64,000 nucleotides of DNA from Pseudomonas sp. GV071. Lineage in GTDB: Bacteria > Pseudomonadota > Gammaproteobacteria > Pseudomonadales > Pseudomonadaceae. The position numbers and the translations under genes were made by a program. The notes beneath the pieces were generated by a model. That model did not search any database, had not been told where the DNA came from, and was given only the letters and a program-made list of their open reading frames with translations. Of the stretch, positions 18,407 to 27,518 are shown piece by piece. Location: the NCBI RefSeq assembly GCF_003050835.1, contig NZ_QAOJ01000001.1, forward strand, positions 1-64,000, read 5' to 3'. How positions within the stretch are numbered: the stretch's first letter is position 1; each line of letters starts with the position of its first letter.

Positions 18407-18448
18407 TTGACCCAGATCAAGCCCGCCAAGGCGGGCGATGCCTATCCT
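18407..18448 (+). promoter_or_regulatory. ANR-dependent class II promoter of the CcoM-like gene
   Basis: TTGAC-CCAG-ATCAA (18407-18420) matches TTGAT-N4-ATCAA at 9 of 10 positions. Exactly 22 bases later comes TATCCT (18443-18448), placing the box centre at -41.5 from a start near 18455. This is the standard class II geometry for FNR/ANR activation. Confidence 0.78.
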
Positions 18449-18524
18449 TTGCCCATCGCTTCAAGAACACAGCAACCCAGTGTTTCTCGAAGCCCGCGTG
18501 GTACGGACTGATCAGGAGGTCCCT

Positions 18525-18641
18525 ATGTTTTTCGACGTTGCAGTATTCGCAGGTCTGGCGACAGTGGGCCTTATGTTCGCTTTCTTCGCTGGTATTGGTT
18601 GGTTTATCCGTAGCGACATCCGCAAGCATAAAGCGCAGTAG
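18525..18641 (+). CDS. ccoM: Single-helix membrane peptide, CcoM-like cbb3 oxidase subunit
   Basis: The 38-residue product is MFFDVAVFAGLATVGLMFAF followed by FAGIGWFIRSDIRKHKAQ: a short N-terminus, one membrane helix (about residues 5-27) and a basic cytoplasmic tail. AGGAGGT lies 5 bases before the ATG, a near-perfect ribosome site, and an ANR promoter precedes it. The pattern MF.D..V.AG..TVGLM.AF.AG.G.FI resembles CcoM, the small stabilising subunit found in the P. stutzeri cbb3 oxidase, as I remember it. The distant location from the main cco genes is compatible with that. The name rests on pattern and regulation, not on a search. Confidence 0.72.
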   Translation: MFFDVAVFAGLATVGLMFAFFAGIGWFIRSDIRKHKAQ

Positions 18642-18677
18642 GCGGTCACTACGGTTTCACGGGCACGCAAGGCTTTT

Positions 18678-18703
18678 GGGCAACTTAGGTTGCCCATTTT
18701 TTT
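18678..18703 (+). terminator. Terminator after the CcoM-like gene
   Basis: GGGCAA-CTTAGG-TTGCCC followed by ATTTTTTT, 36 bases after the stop codon. Confidence 0.88.
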
Positions 18704-18752
18704 GCCTGCGATTTGAGTAAAGCCATGACGTGAACTGATGAAAGACGAGGTT

Positions 18753-18878
18753 CCTGTGGGAGAGGGGGCGGCCATCCGATTCAGCCTCGATGCTTTGGAT
18801 TTTAAGAGCATCGAGGCTGAAGCCTCTCCCACAAGGATCGCTGTCTCTTGTGGGGGGGCTTTAGCCGCGACGCTTTTG
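18753..18878. repeat. REP-type repeat, one pair plus a half copy
   Basis: CCTGTGGGAGAGG...GCATCGAGGCTGAAGCCTCTCCCACAAGG forms an inverted repeat. A further half element (TTGTGGGGGGGCTTTAGCCGCGA) follows. It fills most of the gap before the FUSC gene. Confidence 0.8.
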
Positions 18879-18938
18879 TTCTGTTTTTCCCCCGCCCACC
18901 AGCTATCGTGCATAGGTGTTTCCTGACAGGTTCCTGCC

Positions 18939-20972
18939 GTGCGCACTTTGTTGCAGGCGTTTTTTACGCCTGATCTTCCTGCGGTCAAATTCGCGATAAA
19001 AACCCTGATAGGCGCCGGCCTGGCGTTGTGGTGCGCGATGCGTTTTGGCTTGGAACAGCCGCAGTGGGCGTTTATGACGGCGGTTATCGTCGCCCAACCG
19101 CTGTCGGGCATGGTGGTGCAGAAAGGCCTGGCACGGTTGTGCGGCACGCTGGTCGGCACGGTGATGTCGGTGGTGGTGATGGCCTTTTTCGCTCAGACCC
19201 CCTGGTTGTTTCTGCTGGTGCTGGCGACCTGGTTGGGCTTCTGTACCGCCGCGTCCACGCTGATGCGCAGCGCCTGGTCCTATGCCTTTGTATTGTCCGG
19301 CTACACGGTAGTGATCATCGCCTTGCCGGCCATCAGCAACCCCCTAAATGTGTTCGACCAGGCGGTGTCGCGCTGCACCGAAATCTCCCTGGGGATCGTC
19401 TGTGCCACCGTGATCAGCGCCTTGCTCTGGCCGCAGCGGGTCGAGCAACTGCTGGCCAAGCAGGCACGCGATGCCTGGCTGGCCGGTATCAATGCCTCGA
19501 AGGCAGCCTTGAGTGGTGAGCGCCAGGAACGCCAGGGCCTGCTCGGCGCGTTGGGGCGCATCGTCGCGGTGGATGCCCAGCGTGAGCATGCCTGGTTCGA
19601 AGGCGCCCGCGGCCGGCAGCGCGCGGTGGCCTTGCGGGTGCTGAGTCGCGACTTGCTCACTCAATTGCGCTTGGCCCGCGGTGTGGCGCGCCAGTGGCGG
19701 CAGCTGTCGGCGGCCGAGGCGCAGCAGGTGCAACCATGGCTGGAGGAGGTGCGCCACGCGCTGGACGATCCGCAGGTGCCGGTGCTGTTGAACCTGCGCG
19801 AACGTCTGTTGGCCGCTGTCGATGACCCGCAACTGCCCACCGTGCAGCAATATTGCCTGGGCCGCCTGGCCTTGCTGGTGCGCCAACTGCTGACCGCGCA
19901 CGACACCCTCAATGCGGTGGAGCAGGGCGTGGCTCCGGCCGATGCGCCGCGCGCCATGTCCTGGCACCGCGATATCCAGATGGCCTCGCTGTATGGTTTT
20001 CGCAGCGGCGTGGCGTTCCTGCTGATTGCCGCGTTCTGGCTGGCCACCGGCTGGACCTCGGCGGCCGGTGGCCTGACCATGACCGCCGTACTCTGCAGCC
20101 TGTTCGCCAACCGCGAAAATGCTGCGCAGATTGGCCTGAGTTTTCTGCGCGGGGTGATCTATTCGCTGCCGGTGGCCTTTGTCGTCGGTCAGTTGCTGTT
20201 GCCGCAGCTCAGCGGCTTCCCGTTGCTGTGCCTGGCCATGGGCGTGCCGTTGTTCTTCGCGGCGCTGGGCATGACCAAACCGGCGATTGCCGGCACCTCA
20301 ACCTCGTTCGCGCTGCAATTTATCGTGCTCTGCGCGCCGCAGAACCTGATGCGCTTTGACGTGTCTTCCTTCCTCAATCAGGCGGTGGCGATTGTGCTGG
20401 GCGTCGGTTTTGCCGTGCAGATCTTCCGCCTGATCGGTCTGCGTAACCCCGAGTGGCATGCCCAACGTTTGCTCCGCGCCATGCTGGTGGACCTCAGTCG
20501 CCTGCCGCAGCGGCCGCTGGCCGGCGCGGAAAACTGGTTTGGCGGGCGCATGGCCGACCGCCTGTTGCAGCTGGCGCGGCATTACCCGGTGCTGCCGGAA
20601 CAATCGCGCAGCCGTTGGGACGATGGCATCAGCGGCCTTGACCTGGGCGATGAGTTGCTGCACCTGCGCCGCTGCCTGGCGGTCTCCACGTCGCCGCAAT
20701 TGGCCGCCGCCGAGCAGCGTTTTATGCGCGCCCTGGAACCGGTGCTGCTGGAGGGGCCAGAAGCGCATTCAGTCACGGCACTCGACCAGCCTGTAACTGA
20801 GTTGCTGCGGGTGCTCAGCGAAGCCGGCGCCAGCATCGACCGGCGTCTGGCCCAAGCGGCCCTGCTGCAATTGCAGTTCAGCTGGCGTCAGTGGTGCGAA
20901 CAATCGGAACTCAACCCTTATGTGCCACGTGAGGTGGCGCCGACTGCGGAGGCGGATCATGGGTTTGCGTGA
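18939..20972 (+). CDS. FUSC family inner membrane exporter (AaeB-like)
   Basis: The 677-residue product has two blocks of about five membrane helices (roughly residues 15-160 and 350-490), each followed by a cytoplasmic helical domain. This is the fusaric acid resistance / AaeB architecture. Recognisable segments are MRFGLEQPQWAFMTAVIVAQPLSGMVVQKGLARLCGTLVGT and AFWLATGWTSAAGGLTMTAVLCSLFANRENAAQIGLSFLRG. It probably exports aromatic carboxylic acids with the DUF1656 and HlyD proteins encoded next. The start is a GTG with AGG upstream. Its end overlaps the next gene by 14 bases. Confidence 0.9.
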   Translation: MRTLLQAFFTPDLPAVKFAIKTLIGAGLALWCAMRFGLEQPQWAFMTAVIVAQPLSGMVVQKGLARLCGTLVGTVMSVVVMAFFAQTPWLFLLVLATWLGFCTAASTLMRSAWSYAFVLSGYTVVIIALPAISNPLNVFDQAVSRCTEISLGIVCATVISALLWPQRVEQLLAKQARDAWLAGINASKAALSGERQERQGLLGALGRIVAVDAQREHAWFEGARGRQRAVALRVLSRDLLTQLRLARGVARQWRQLSAAEAQQVQPWLEEVRHALDDPQVPVLLNLRERLLAAVDDPQLPTVQQYCLGRLALLVRQLLTAHDTLNAVEQGVAPADAPRAMSWHRDIQMASLYGFRSGVAFLLIAAFWLATGWTSAAGGLTMTAVLCSLFANRENAAQIGLSFLRGVIYSLPVAFVVGQLLLPQLSGFPLLCLAMGVPLFFAALGMTKPAIAGTSTSFALQFIVLCAPQNLMRFDVSSFLNQAVAIVLGVGFAVQIFRLIGLRNPEWHAQRLLRAMLVDLSRLPQRPLAGAENWFGGRMADRLLQLARHYPVLPEQSRSRWDDGISGLDLGDELLHLRRCLAVSTSPQLAAAEQRFMRALEPVLLEGPEAHSVTALDQPVTELLRVLSEAGASIDRRLAQAALLQLQFSWRQWCEQSELNPYVPREVAPTAEADHGFA

Positions 20973-21165
20973 ATGGGCGCTGGGCGGCGTATTGCTCAGC
21001 CCGTTTCTGTTGTATGCGCTGCTGGCGCTGCTGTGCACCGGGCTGTTGCGCCTGGGTTTGCAGCGCGTCGGAGTGGCGCATTGGATCTGGCACGAGGCGT
21101 TGTTCGACACTGCTTTGTTTGTCTGTGTGCTGGCGGCCGTGGTGGCCGTCGCCAGTCGTTGGTAG
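20959..21165 (+). CDS. DUF1656 small membrane protein
   Basis: The 68-residue product has two membrane helices, GVLLSPFLLYALLALLCTGLLRL and HEALFDTALFVCVLAAVVAVAS. This matches the DUF1656/AaeX family, which is always encoded between an AaeB-like exporter and its adaptor. It overlaps the exporter gene by 14 bases. A frame extension upstream is rejected because ATGGGTTTGCG lies just after a purine-rich GGAGGCGG. Its precise role in the pump is not known. Confidence 0.88.
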   Translation: MGLREWALGGVLLSPFLLYALLALLCTGLLRLGLQRVGVAHWIWHEALFDTALFVCVLAAVVAVASRW

Positions 21166-21185
21166 CCCGAGAATAGGAGAGCTGT

Positions 21186-22052
21186 ATGCGTTCAACCCTG
21201 CGGGTGGTGATTACCCTGTGTCTGGTCGCGGTGGCCATCTGGGCCGGCTACGACCTGTGGCGCTATTACATGCTGTCGCCATGGACCCGCGATGCGCGCA
21301 TCCGTGCCGATGTTGTGGTGATCGCCCCGGATTTGTCCGGCTGGGTGGTCGACCTCAAGGTGCACGACAACCAGCAAGTGAAGGCCGGCGACCTGCTGCT
21401 CAGCCTCGACCGCCAACGCTATCAGGCCGCCCTGGACAAAGCCCAGGCCGTGGCCAACACCCGCCAGCAGCAACTGCGCCTGCGTGACCATGAAGCCCAG
21501 CGGCGTGCCAGCCTCGGTCCTCAGGCGATCAGCGCCGAGCTCAAGGAAAACGCGCAGATCACCGCCGACATCGCCCGCGGCTCGCTGAAAGAAGCCCAGG
21601 CCGATGTGGCCCTGGCCGAACTCAACCTGGCGCGCAGCGAAGTGCGTGCGCCGCGTACCGGGCAGATCACCAACCTGCGTCTGGCTCAGGGCAACTACGT
21701 GACGGCCGGGCAGCCGGTGATGGCGCTGGTGGATGAGCAGTCGTTCTACGTACAGGCGTATTTCGAGGAAACCAAGCTGCCGCGCATCCGTATCGGTGCG
21801 CCGGTCAAAGTCTGGCTGATGAGCGAGGGGCAGGCCCTGAGCGGGCAGATCGAAAGCGTCAGCCGCGGCATCACCGACCGCAATGCGATTCCGGATGCGC
21901 AACTGCTGGCCAACGTGGAACCGACCTTTAACTGGGTGCGCTTGGCGCAACGGATTCCGGTGCGGATCAAACTCGACCCGTTGCCGGCAGATGTGCAACT
22001 CAGCGCCGGGATGACGGCGAGTGTGCGGGTGAGTGAGGAGGGGGAAGAGTGA
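21186..22052 (+). CDS. HlyD/AaeA-like efflux adaptor
   Basis: The 288-residue product has an N-terminal membrane helix (about residues 5-22). A lipoyl-like half, RDARIRADVVVIAPDLSGWVVDLKVHDNQQVKAGDLLLSLD, is followed by a coiled-coil hairpin and the return half VRAPRTGQITNLRLAQGNYVTAGQPVMALVDE. It links the FUSC exporter to an outer membrane channel. AGGAG precedes the ATG. It completes a three-gene operon like aaeXAB. No dedicated regulator or outer membrane factor lies next to it. Confidence 0.9.
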   Translation: MRSTLRVVITLCLVAVAIWAGYDLWRYYMLSPWTRDARIRADVVVIAPDLSGWVVDLKVHDNQQVKAGDLLLSLDRQRYQAALDKAQAVANTRQQQLRLRDHEAQRRASLGPQAISAELKENAQITADIARGSLKEAQADVALAELNLARSEVRAPRTGQITNLRLAQGNYVTAGQPVMALVDEQSFYVQAYFEETKLPRIRIGAPVKVWLMSEGQALSGQIESVSRGITDRNAIPDAQLLANVEPTFNWVRLAQRIPVRIKLDPLPADVQLSAGMTASVRVSEEGEE

Positions 22053-22058
22053 GTTCTC

Positions 22059-22124
22059 GTAGGAGCGGCTTCAGCCGCGATGCTTTTGATCGCTCAAGAG
22101 CATCGCGGTTGACTCCGCTCCTGC
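22059..22124. repeat. REP-type inverted repeat
   Basis: GTAGGAGCGGCTTCAGCCGC and, on the right, GCGGTTGACTCCGCTCCTGC. It lies between the convergent adaptor and MaoC genes. Confidence 0.8.
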
Positions 22125-22134
22125 AGGACCGGAG

Positions 22135-22605
22135 TCAACCGATGGTAATCGCCGGCAATTCGGTGAGGGTCACGGTCTGCTGCGAGCGCGGCGCGAGGAT
22201 TTCCGCTTCACCATCCACCACCAACTCATCGCGCTGGTTGAACACGCGAGTGGCGATGCGTACGCGGAATTTCGGCAGTTTTTCCAGAATCTCCAAACGC
22301 ACGGTGAGGGTGTCGCCCAGTTTCACCGGCAGGGTGAAGCGCATGGTCTGGCCCAGGTAGATGGTTCCCGGCCCAGGCAACTCGCACGCCACTGCCGCGC
22401 TGATCAAGGCGCCGCTGAACATGCCGTGGGCGATGCGCTCTTTGAACATGGTGCCGGCGGCGTATTCGGCGTCCAGGTGCACCGGGTTGTGGTCACCGGA
22501 AACCGCCGCGAACAGCTGAATGTCGCGCTCGTCTACGGTCTTGCTGTAGCTAGCGGTCTGGCCGACTTCGAGGGCTTCGTAGGGGGTGTTGGACAGTTGG
22601 CTCAT
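22135..22605 (-). CDS. MaoC-like (R)-specific enoyl-CoA hydratase
   Basis: The 156-residue product is a hotdog hydratase with the catalytic Asp/His pair in LFAAVSGDHNPVHLDAEYAAGTMFKERIAHGMFSGALISA, as in PhaJ-type enzymes. These hydrate trans-2-enoyl-CoA to (R)-3-hydroxyacyl-CoA, feeding PHA synthesis from beta-oxidation. Its start overlaps the stop of the hydrolase gene (ATGA), so the two form a leftward operon, divergent from fadD2. This arrangement is conserved in Pseudomonas, as I recall. AGGAG precedes the ATG. Confidence 0.88.
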   Translation of the reverse strand: MSQLSNTPYEALEVGQTASYSKTVDERDIQLFAAVSGDHNPVHLDAEYAAGTMFKERIAHGMFSGALISAAVACELPGPGTIYLGQTMRFTLPVKLGDTLTVRLEILEKLPKFRVRIATRVFNQRDELVVDGEAEILAPRSQQTVTLTELPAITIG

Positions 22606-23561
22606 GCGGGCTCCTGAGTTTCTGAGTGGCTACGGCGGCTGTGGCTCAAAGCCTGGTCCAGCCAGCCGAGCAGGTCGGCCGTCACCTCGTCGCGGTTGGT
22701 CTCATTGAGCAACTCGTGGCGGGCGTCCGGGTAAATTTTCAGCAAGGCGTTCTTGTGCCCGGCTTCGCGCAGGGCGGCGGTCAGGTGTTCAAGACGCTTG
22801 CCCTCGCTGACCGGGTCACGGCTGCCGCCAATCACCAGCAGCGGCAGGTCGGCGTCGATCTGTTTGAGGTGGCTGACCGGGGTGATCTGCTGCAAACCGT
22901 TGAGCAGGTCGATCCACAACTGGTTGGTGCAGCGGAAACCACAGAGCGGGTCGTTGACGTACTTGTCGACTTCCAGCGGATCGCGGCTCAGCCAATCGAA
23001 CGGTGTGCGGGTGGGCTTGAAGGCTTTGTTGAACGAGCCGAACGAGAGGAAGTCGAGCAGCGCGCTGCGGCCAGTAGCGCCCTGACGCCAGCGCTCGAAG
23101 CGAGCGATGGTTGCGGCGGCTTTATACAGGCCCACTGGCTGGTAGTTGGAGCCGGACAGAATCGCGCCTTGCACGCTGCAACTGTGGTGCATCAGGTAGG
23201 CCTGGCCGATGTAGCTGCCCATGCTGTGGCCGAGCAGAAAGATCGGCACATTGGGGTGCTGCTGGCGAATGTGGTGGTTGAGGTTGGCCAGGTCGCTGAC
23301 CACCCGCTGCCAGCCGTTGTGCTCGGCGTACATGCCCTGCACCCCGCGCTGGGCGGTTTTGCCATGGCCGCGTTGGTCATGGGCATACAGTTCATAACCG
23401 GCTGCCACCAGCGCTTCGCCCAGACGGGCATACCGACCGCCGTGTTCGGCCATGCCGTGGGACACCATCACCACCGCCTTGGGCGCCTGCTCGGCGTACC
23501 AGCGGTTCACATACAGCGGGGCGGCGTCACTGGCCGTCAGCCAGAAATCATCGTGCAACAT
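22602..23561 (-). CDS. Alpha/beta hydrolase, monoacylglycerol lipase-like
   Basis: The 319-residue product has the Hydrolase_4 (lysophospholipase/monoacylglycerol lipase) pattern. VVMVSHGMAEHGGRYARLGEALVAAGYELYAHDQRGHGKT opens the domain. The nucleophile elbow is LLGHSMGSYIG, the acid lies in LLVIGGSRDPVSEGKRLE, and the His in YPDARHELLNE. No signal peptide is seen. It probably releases fatty acids from monoglycerides or lysolipids for the adjacent acyl-CoA ligases. GAGGA precedes the ATG. Confidence 0.88.
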   Translation of the reverse strand: MLHDDFWLTASDAAPLYVNRWYAEQAPKAVVMVSHGMAEHGGRYARLGEALVAAGYELYAHDQRGHGKTAQRGVQGMYAEHNGWQRVVSDLANLNHHIRQQHPNVPIFLLGHSMGSYIGQAYLMHHSCSVQGAILSGSNYQPVGLYKAAATIARFERWRQGATGRSALLDFLSFGSFNKAFKPTRTPFDWLSRDPLEVDKYVNDPLCGFRCTNQLWIDLLNGLQQITPVSHLKQIDADLPLLVIGGSRDPVSEGKRLEHLTAALREAGHKNALLKIYPDARHELLNETNRDEVTADLLGWLDQALSHSRRSHSETQEPA

Positions 23562-23835
23562 GGGCAGTCCTCGTTCCTTGTTCTGCCGGGTGGGTTCTGC
23601 AAAACGCCTGTGGCAACAAATTCACAACAGAGCGGCTTTGGCAGGTTGGGCATTGTAGAGCGAGCGTCGGACGTTGTCCCAGCCCGGCGTCGTTTAGTCT
23701 GCCGCTACGAGTTGAGCAAGATTCACGTAATAAATGACGCTGCCTTTGGTATTTGCGCTATGTGCCAGAGCTGCTAAGTTCCCGTCAGCCCCGAATGCGC
23801 GGGCCAGACACTCTCAGGTAACGAGGATAAAAATA

Positions 23836-25524
23836 ATGCAACCTGATTTCTGGAGCGACAAACGCCCGGCCGGCGTCCCCAACGAGGTAGACCTGGCCGC
23901 CTTCAAGTCGGTAATCGAGGTGTTTGAGCGTTCCTGTAAGAAGTACGCCGACCGTCCGGCGTTCTCCAACATGGGCGTCACCCTGACTTACGCCGAGCTG
24001 GACCGCCTGTCCGCCGCGTTCTCCGGCTACCTGCAAAAACACACCGACCTCAAGCCTGGCGATCGCATCGCCGTGCAACTGCCCAACGTGCTGCACTATC
24101 CGATCGCCGTGTTTGGCGCGATGCGTGCCGGCCTGGTGGTGGTCAACACCAACCCGTTGTACACCGCGCGGGAAATGCGCCACCAGTTCAAAGACGCCGG
24201 CGTGCGTGCCCTGGTGTACCTGAACGTGTTCGGCAAGCTGGTGCAGGAAGTGCTGCCCGACACCGAAATCGAATACCTGATCGAAGCCAAGATGGGCGAC
24301 CTGCAACCGGCCCTTAAAGGCTGGCTGATCAACGCCGTGGTCAAACACGTGAAGAAGGTCGTGCCCGAGTACCACCTGCCGCAAGCGGTCGGCTTCAAAG
24401 ACGTGCTCAAACAAGGCCGTGGCCAGCCGCTGAAACCGGTGAAAGTCGGCCTCGACGACATCGCCGTGCTGCAATACACCGGCGGCACCACTGGCGTTGC
24501 CAAGGGCGCGATGCTCACCCACGGCAACCTGGTGGCCAACATGCAGCAGGTCGATGCCTGCCTGGCGCAGCACGGCCCGGACGGCCGGCCGCTGATGCAG
24601 CCTGGCCAGGAAGTGATGATCGCGCCGTTGCCGCTGTACCACATCTATGCGTTCACCGCGAACTGCATGTCGATGATGGTCAACGGCAACCACAACGTGC
24701 TGATCAGCAACCCGCGCGACATCGGTGCCTTTATTAAGGAACTGAAAAAGTGGCGCTTCTCCGCGCTGCTGGGGCTCAACACCTTGTTCGTGGCGCTGAT
24801 GGAGCACCCCGAGTTCAAAGACGTCGACTTCTCCAACCTCAAGGTCACCAACTCCGGCGGTACCGCACTGGTGAAAGCCACGGCCGAACGCTGGAAGGCG
24901 ATCACCGGTTGCACGGTGGTGGAAGGCTACGGCCTGACCGAAACCTCGCCGGTGGCCAGCACCAACCCCTATGGCGACAAAGCGCGCCTGGGCACCGTCG
25001 GTATTCCGGTACCGGGCACCGCCTTCAAAGTGGTCGATGACAATGGCGAGGAAGTGCCATTGGGCGAGCGCGGCGAGTTGTTGATCAAGGGTCCGCAAGT
25101 GATGAAAGGCTACTGGCAGCGCCCGGAAGCCACCGCTGAGGTGCTGGACGCCGAAGGCTGGTTGAAAACCGGCGACATCGCGGTAATCGACCCGGACGGT
25201 TTCACTCGTATCGTCGACCGCAAGAAAGACCTGATCATCGTCTCCGGCTTCAACGTTTACCCGAACGAAATCGAAGACGTGGTCATGGCTCACCCGAAAG
25301 TGGCGAGCTGCGCGGCCATCGGTGTGCCGGACGAGAAATCCGGCGAAGCGGTGAAGCTGTTTGTGGTGGCGCGCGAGGGCGGGGTAACCGCCGAAGAGCT
25401 CAAAGCCTACTGCAAGGAAAACTTCACCGGCTACAAGATTCCCAAACACATCGTGTTCCGCGAATCGCTGCCCATGACCCCGGTCGGCAAAATCCTCCGT
25501 CGCGAGTTGCGCGACATCGCCTGA
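23836..25524 (+). CDS. fadD2: Long-chain fatty acyl-CoA ligase FadD2
   Basis: The 562-residue product is an ANL-superfamily acyl-CoA synthetase that activates fatty acids with ATP and CoA. The motifs are in order: P-loop YTGGTTGVAKGAML, linker and adenine site VVEGYGLTETSP, GWLKTGDIAVIDPDGF, the hinge DRKKDLIIVSGFNVYPNEIE, and the catalytic Lys near PVGKILRRELR. The start at MQPDFWSDKRPAG is chosen because the family begins here and GAGGATAA precedes it. It is followed by a second FadD, here called fadD1 by analogy with the P. aeruginosa order. Confidence 0.93.
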   Translation: MQPDFWSDKRPAGVPNEVDLAAFKSVIEVFERSCKKYADRPAFSNMGVTLTYAELDRLSAAFSGYLQKHTDLKPGDRIAVQLPNVLHYPIAVFGAMRAGLVVVNTNPLYTAREMRHQFKDAGVRALVYLNVFGKLVQEVLPDTEIEYLIEAKMGDLQPALKGWLINAVVKHVKKVVPEYHLPQAVGFKDVLKQGRGQPLKPVKVGLDDIAVLQYTGGTTGVAKGAMLTHGNLVANMQQVDACLAQHGPDGRPLMQPGQEVMIAPLPLYHIYAFTANCMSMMVNGNHNVLISNPRDIGAFIKELKKWRFSALLGLNTLFVALMEHPEFKDVDFSNLKVTNSGGTALVKATAERWKAITGCTVVEGYGLTETSPVASTNPYGDKARLGTVGIPVPGTAFKVVDDNGEEVPLGERGELLIKGPQVMKGYWQRPEATAEVLDAEGWLKTGDIAVIDPDGFTRIVDRKKDLIIVSGFNVYPNEIEDVVMAHPKVASCAAIGVPDEKSGEAVKLFVVAREGGVTAEELKAYCKENFTGYKIPKHIVFRESLPMTPVGKILRRELRDIA

Positions 25525-25532
25525 AAACCTCG

Positions 25533-25570
25533 GGTTAAAGCCGCTGGTCGGCTTTAACCGGGTTTTGTTT
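25533..25570 (+). terminator. Terminator or attenuator between fadD2 and fadD1
   Basis: GGTTAAAGCC-N7-GGCTTTAACC followed by GGGTTTTGTTT, 9 bases after the fadD2 stop. It suggests that fadD1 has its own promoter within the 241-base gap. Confidence 0.75.
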
Positions 25571-25765
25571 CAAACGTGACCGAAAGCCTAGCTCTCGGTC
25601 ATTTTTTTGACCGATAAGGCCATGTTTGGTGCTGGTCCCCCCACTTCAAAGCTGCTAATCTCGGCGCGCTTTTTGGCCTGCCAGCACGGCCAAAATGCGC
25701 GAAAATCACAAAAAACATCCGTCATTGCGCGGTGAAGATTAGCTGTTGCTTAGGAGTGGGCTTCC

Positions 25766-27454
25766 ATGATCGAAAACTTCTGGAAGGATAAGTACCCTGT
25801 TGGGGTTGCTGCCGAAATCAACCCCGATCAGTACCCGAATATCCAAACGGTACTGAAACAGTCTTGCGAACGCTTCGCCAACAAGCTGGCCTTCAGCAAC
25901 ATGGGCAAGTCCCTCACCTACGGTGAGATGTACGAGTTGTCGGGTGCTTTTGCCGCTTACCTGCAACAACACACCGATCTGCAGCCGGGCGATCGCATCG
26001 CCGTGCAACTGCCGAACGTTCTGCAATACCCAGTGGTGGTCTTTGGCGCGATTCGCGCCGGCCTGGTGGTGGTCAACACCAACCCGCTGTACACCGCTCG
26101 CGAAATGGAACACCAATTCAACGACTCCGGTGCCAAGGCGCTTATCTGCCTGGCGAACATGGCGCACCTGGCTGAAGCCGTGCTGCCAAAAACCGGCGTC
26201 AAGCACGTGATCGTCACCGAAGTTGGCGACATGCTCTCGCCGCTCAAGCGCCTGCTGGTCAACAGCGTGGTCAAGTACGTGAAGAAGATGGTGCCGGCCT
26301 ACAACCTGCCGCACGCCGTCAAACTCAACGATGCCCTGGCCAAAGGCCGTGGTCAGGCGGTGAACGAAGCCAGCCCGCAGAGCAGCGACATCGCTGTGCT
26401 GCAATACACCGGTGGCACCACCGGCGTGGCCAAAGGCGCGATGCTCACGCACCGCAACCTGATCGCCAACATGCTGCAAGTGAAGCAACTGATGGGCGCC
26501 AACCTCAATGAAGGTTGCGAGATCGTCATTGCTCCGCTGCCGCTGTACCACATCTATGCCTTCACCTTTCACTGCATGGCGATGATGTTGCTGGGCGGTC
26601 ATAACGTGCTGATCACCAACCCGCGCGACTTGCCGACCATGGTCAACGACCTGTCGAAGTTCAAGTTCACCGGGTTTGTCGGCCTCAACACCTTGTTCGT
26701 TGCCCTGTGCCACAACGAAGGTTTCCGTCGCCTGGACTTCTCCTCGCTGAAACTCACCGTTTCCGGCGGCATGGCGCTGCAACAGGCCGCGGCCGAGCGT
26801 TGGAAAGAAGTCACCGGCTGCGCCATCTGCGAAGGCTTCGGCATGACCGAAACCAGCCCGGTGGCCACGGTCAACCCGTTCAACGCGATCCAGCTGGGCA
26901 CCATCGGTATTCCGTTGCCCTCGACCCTGTGCAAAGTCATCGACGATGACGGCAAGGAACTGGAAATCGGCGCAGTCGGCGAGCTGTGCGTCAAAGGCCC
27001 ACAGGTGATGAAAGGCTACTGGCAGCGCCAGGAAGCCACCGACGAAATCCTCGACAGCGAAGGCTGGTTGAAGACCGGCGACATCGGCCTGATCCAGGAA
27101 GATGGTTACCTGCGCATCGTCGACCGCAAGAAGGACATGATCCTGGTGTCCGGCTTCAACGTGTACCCCAACGAACTGGAAGACGTGCTCGCCACCCTGC
27201 CAGGCGTGATGCAGTGCGCGGCCATCGGTGTGCCGGACGAGAAGTCGGGCGAGGCGATCAAGATCTTCGTGGTCGTCAAGCCAGGTGCCAGTGTCACCAA
27301 GGAACAAGTCATGGAACACATGCGCGCCAACGTCACCGGTTACAAGGTGCCCAAAGCCGTCGAGTTCCGCGATGTGCTGCCGACCACCAACGTCGGCAAG
27401 ATCCTGCGTCGTGAACTGCGTGACGAAGAGCTGAAGAAACTCGGCAAGAAGTGA
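25766..27454 (+). CDS. fadD1: Long-chain fatty acyl-CoA ligase FadD1
   Basis: The 562-residue product is the same length as the preceding paralogue and closely similar. It has YTGGTTGVAKGAML, ICEGFGMTETSP, GWLKTGDIGLIQEDGY, DRKKDMILVSGFNVYPNELE and NVGKILRRELR. It is a cytosolic, membrane-associated acyl-CoA synthetase that feeds beta-oxidation. In P. aeruginosa the two paralogues prefer different chain lengths. A terminator lies between the two genes here, which suggests separate control. A second terminator follows this gene. Confidence 0.93.
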   Translation: MIENFWKDKYPVGVAAEINPDQYPNIQTVLKQSCERFANKLAFSNMGKSLTYGEMYELSGAFAAYLQQHTDLQPGDRIAVQLPNVLQYPVVVFGAIRAGLVVVNTNPLYTAREMEHQFNDSGAKALICLANMAHLAEAVLPKTGVKHVIVTEVGDMLSPLKRLLVNSVVKYVKKMVPAYNLPHAVKLNDALAKGRGQAVNEASPQSSDIAVLQYTGGTTGVAKGAMLTHRNLIANMLQVKQLMGANLNEGCEIVIAPLPLYHIYAFTFHCMAMMLLGGHNVLITNPRDLPTMVNDLSKFKFTGFVGLNTLFVALCHNEGFRRLDFSSLKLTVSGGMALQQAAAERWKEVTGCAICEGFGMTETSPVATVNPFNAIQLGTIGIPLPSTLCKVIDDDGKELEIGAVGELCVKGPQVMKGYWQRQEATDEILDSEGWLKTGDIGLIQEDGYLRIVDRKKDMILVSGFNVYPNELEDVLATLPGVMQCAAIGVPDEKSGEAIKIFVVVKPGASVTKEQVMEHMRANVTGYKVPKAVEFRDVLPTTNVGKILRRELRDEELKKLGKK

Positions 27455-27467
27455 TGTTTGCCTGATC

Positions 27468-27495
27468 AAAAACGCCACCTTCGGGTGGCGTTTTT
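27468..27495 (+). terminator. Terminator of fadD1
   Basis: AAAAACGCCACC-TTC-GGGTGGCGTTTTT, 14 bases after the fadD1 stop codon. Confidence 0.92.
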
Positions 27496-27518
27496 GTTGG
27501 TTTCTTTCGTTTCCAGGA

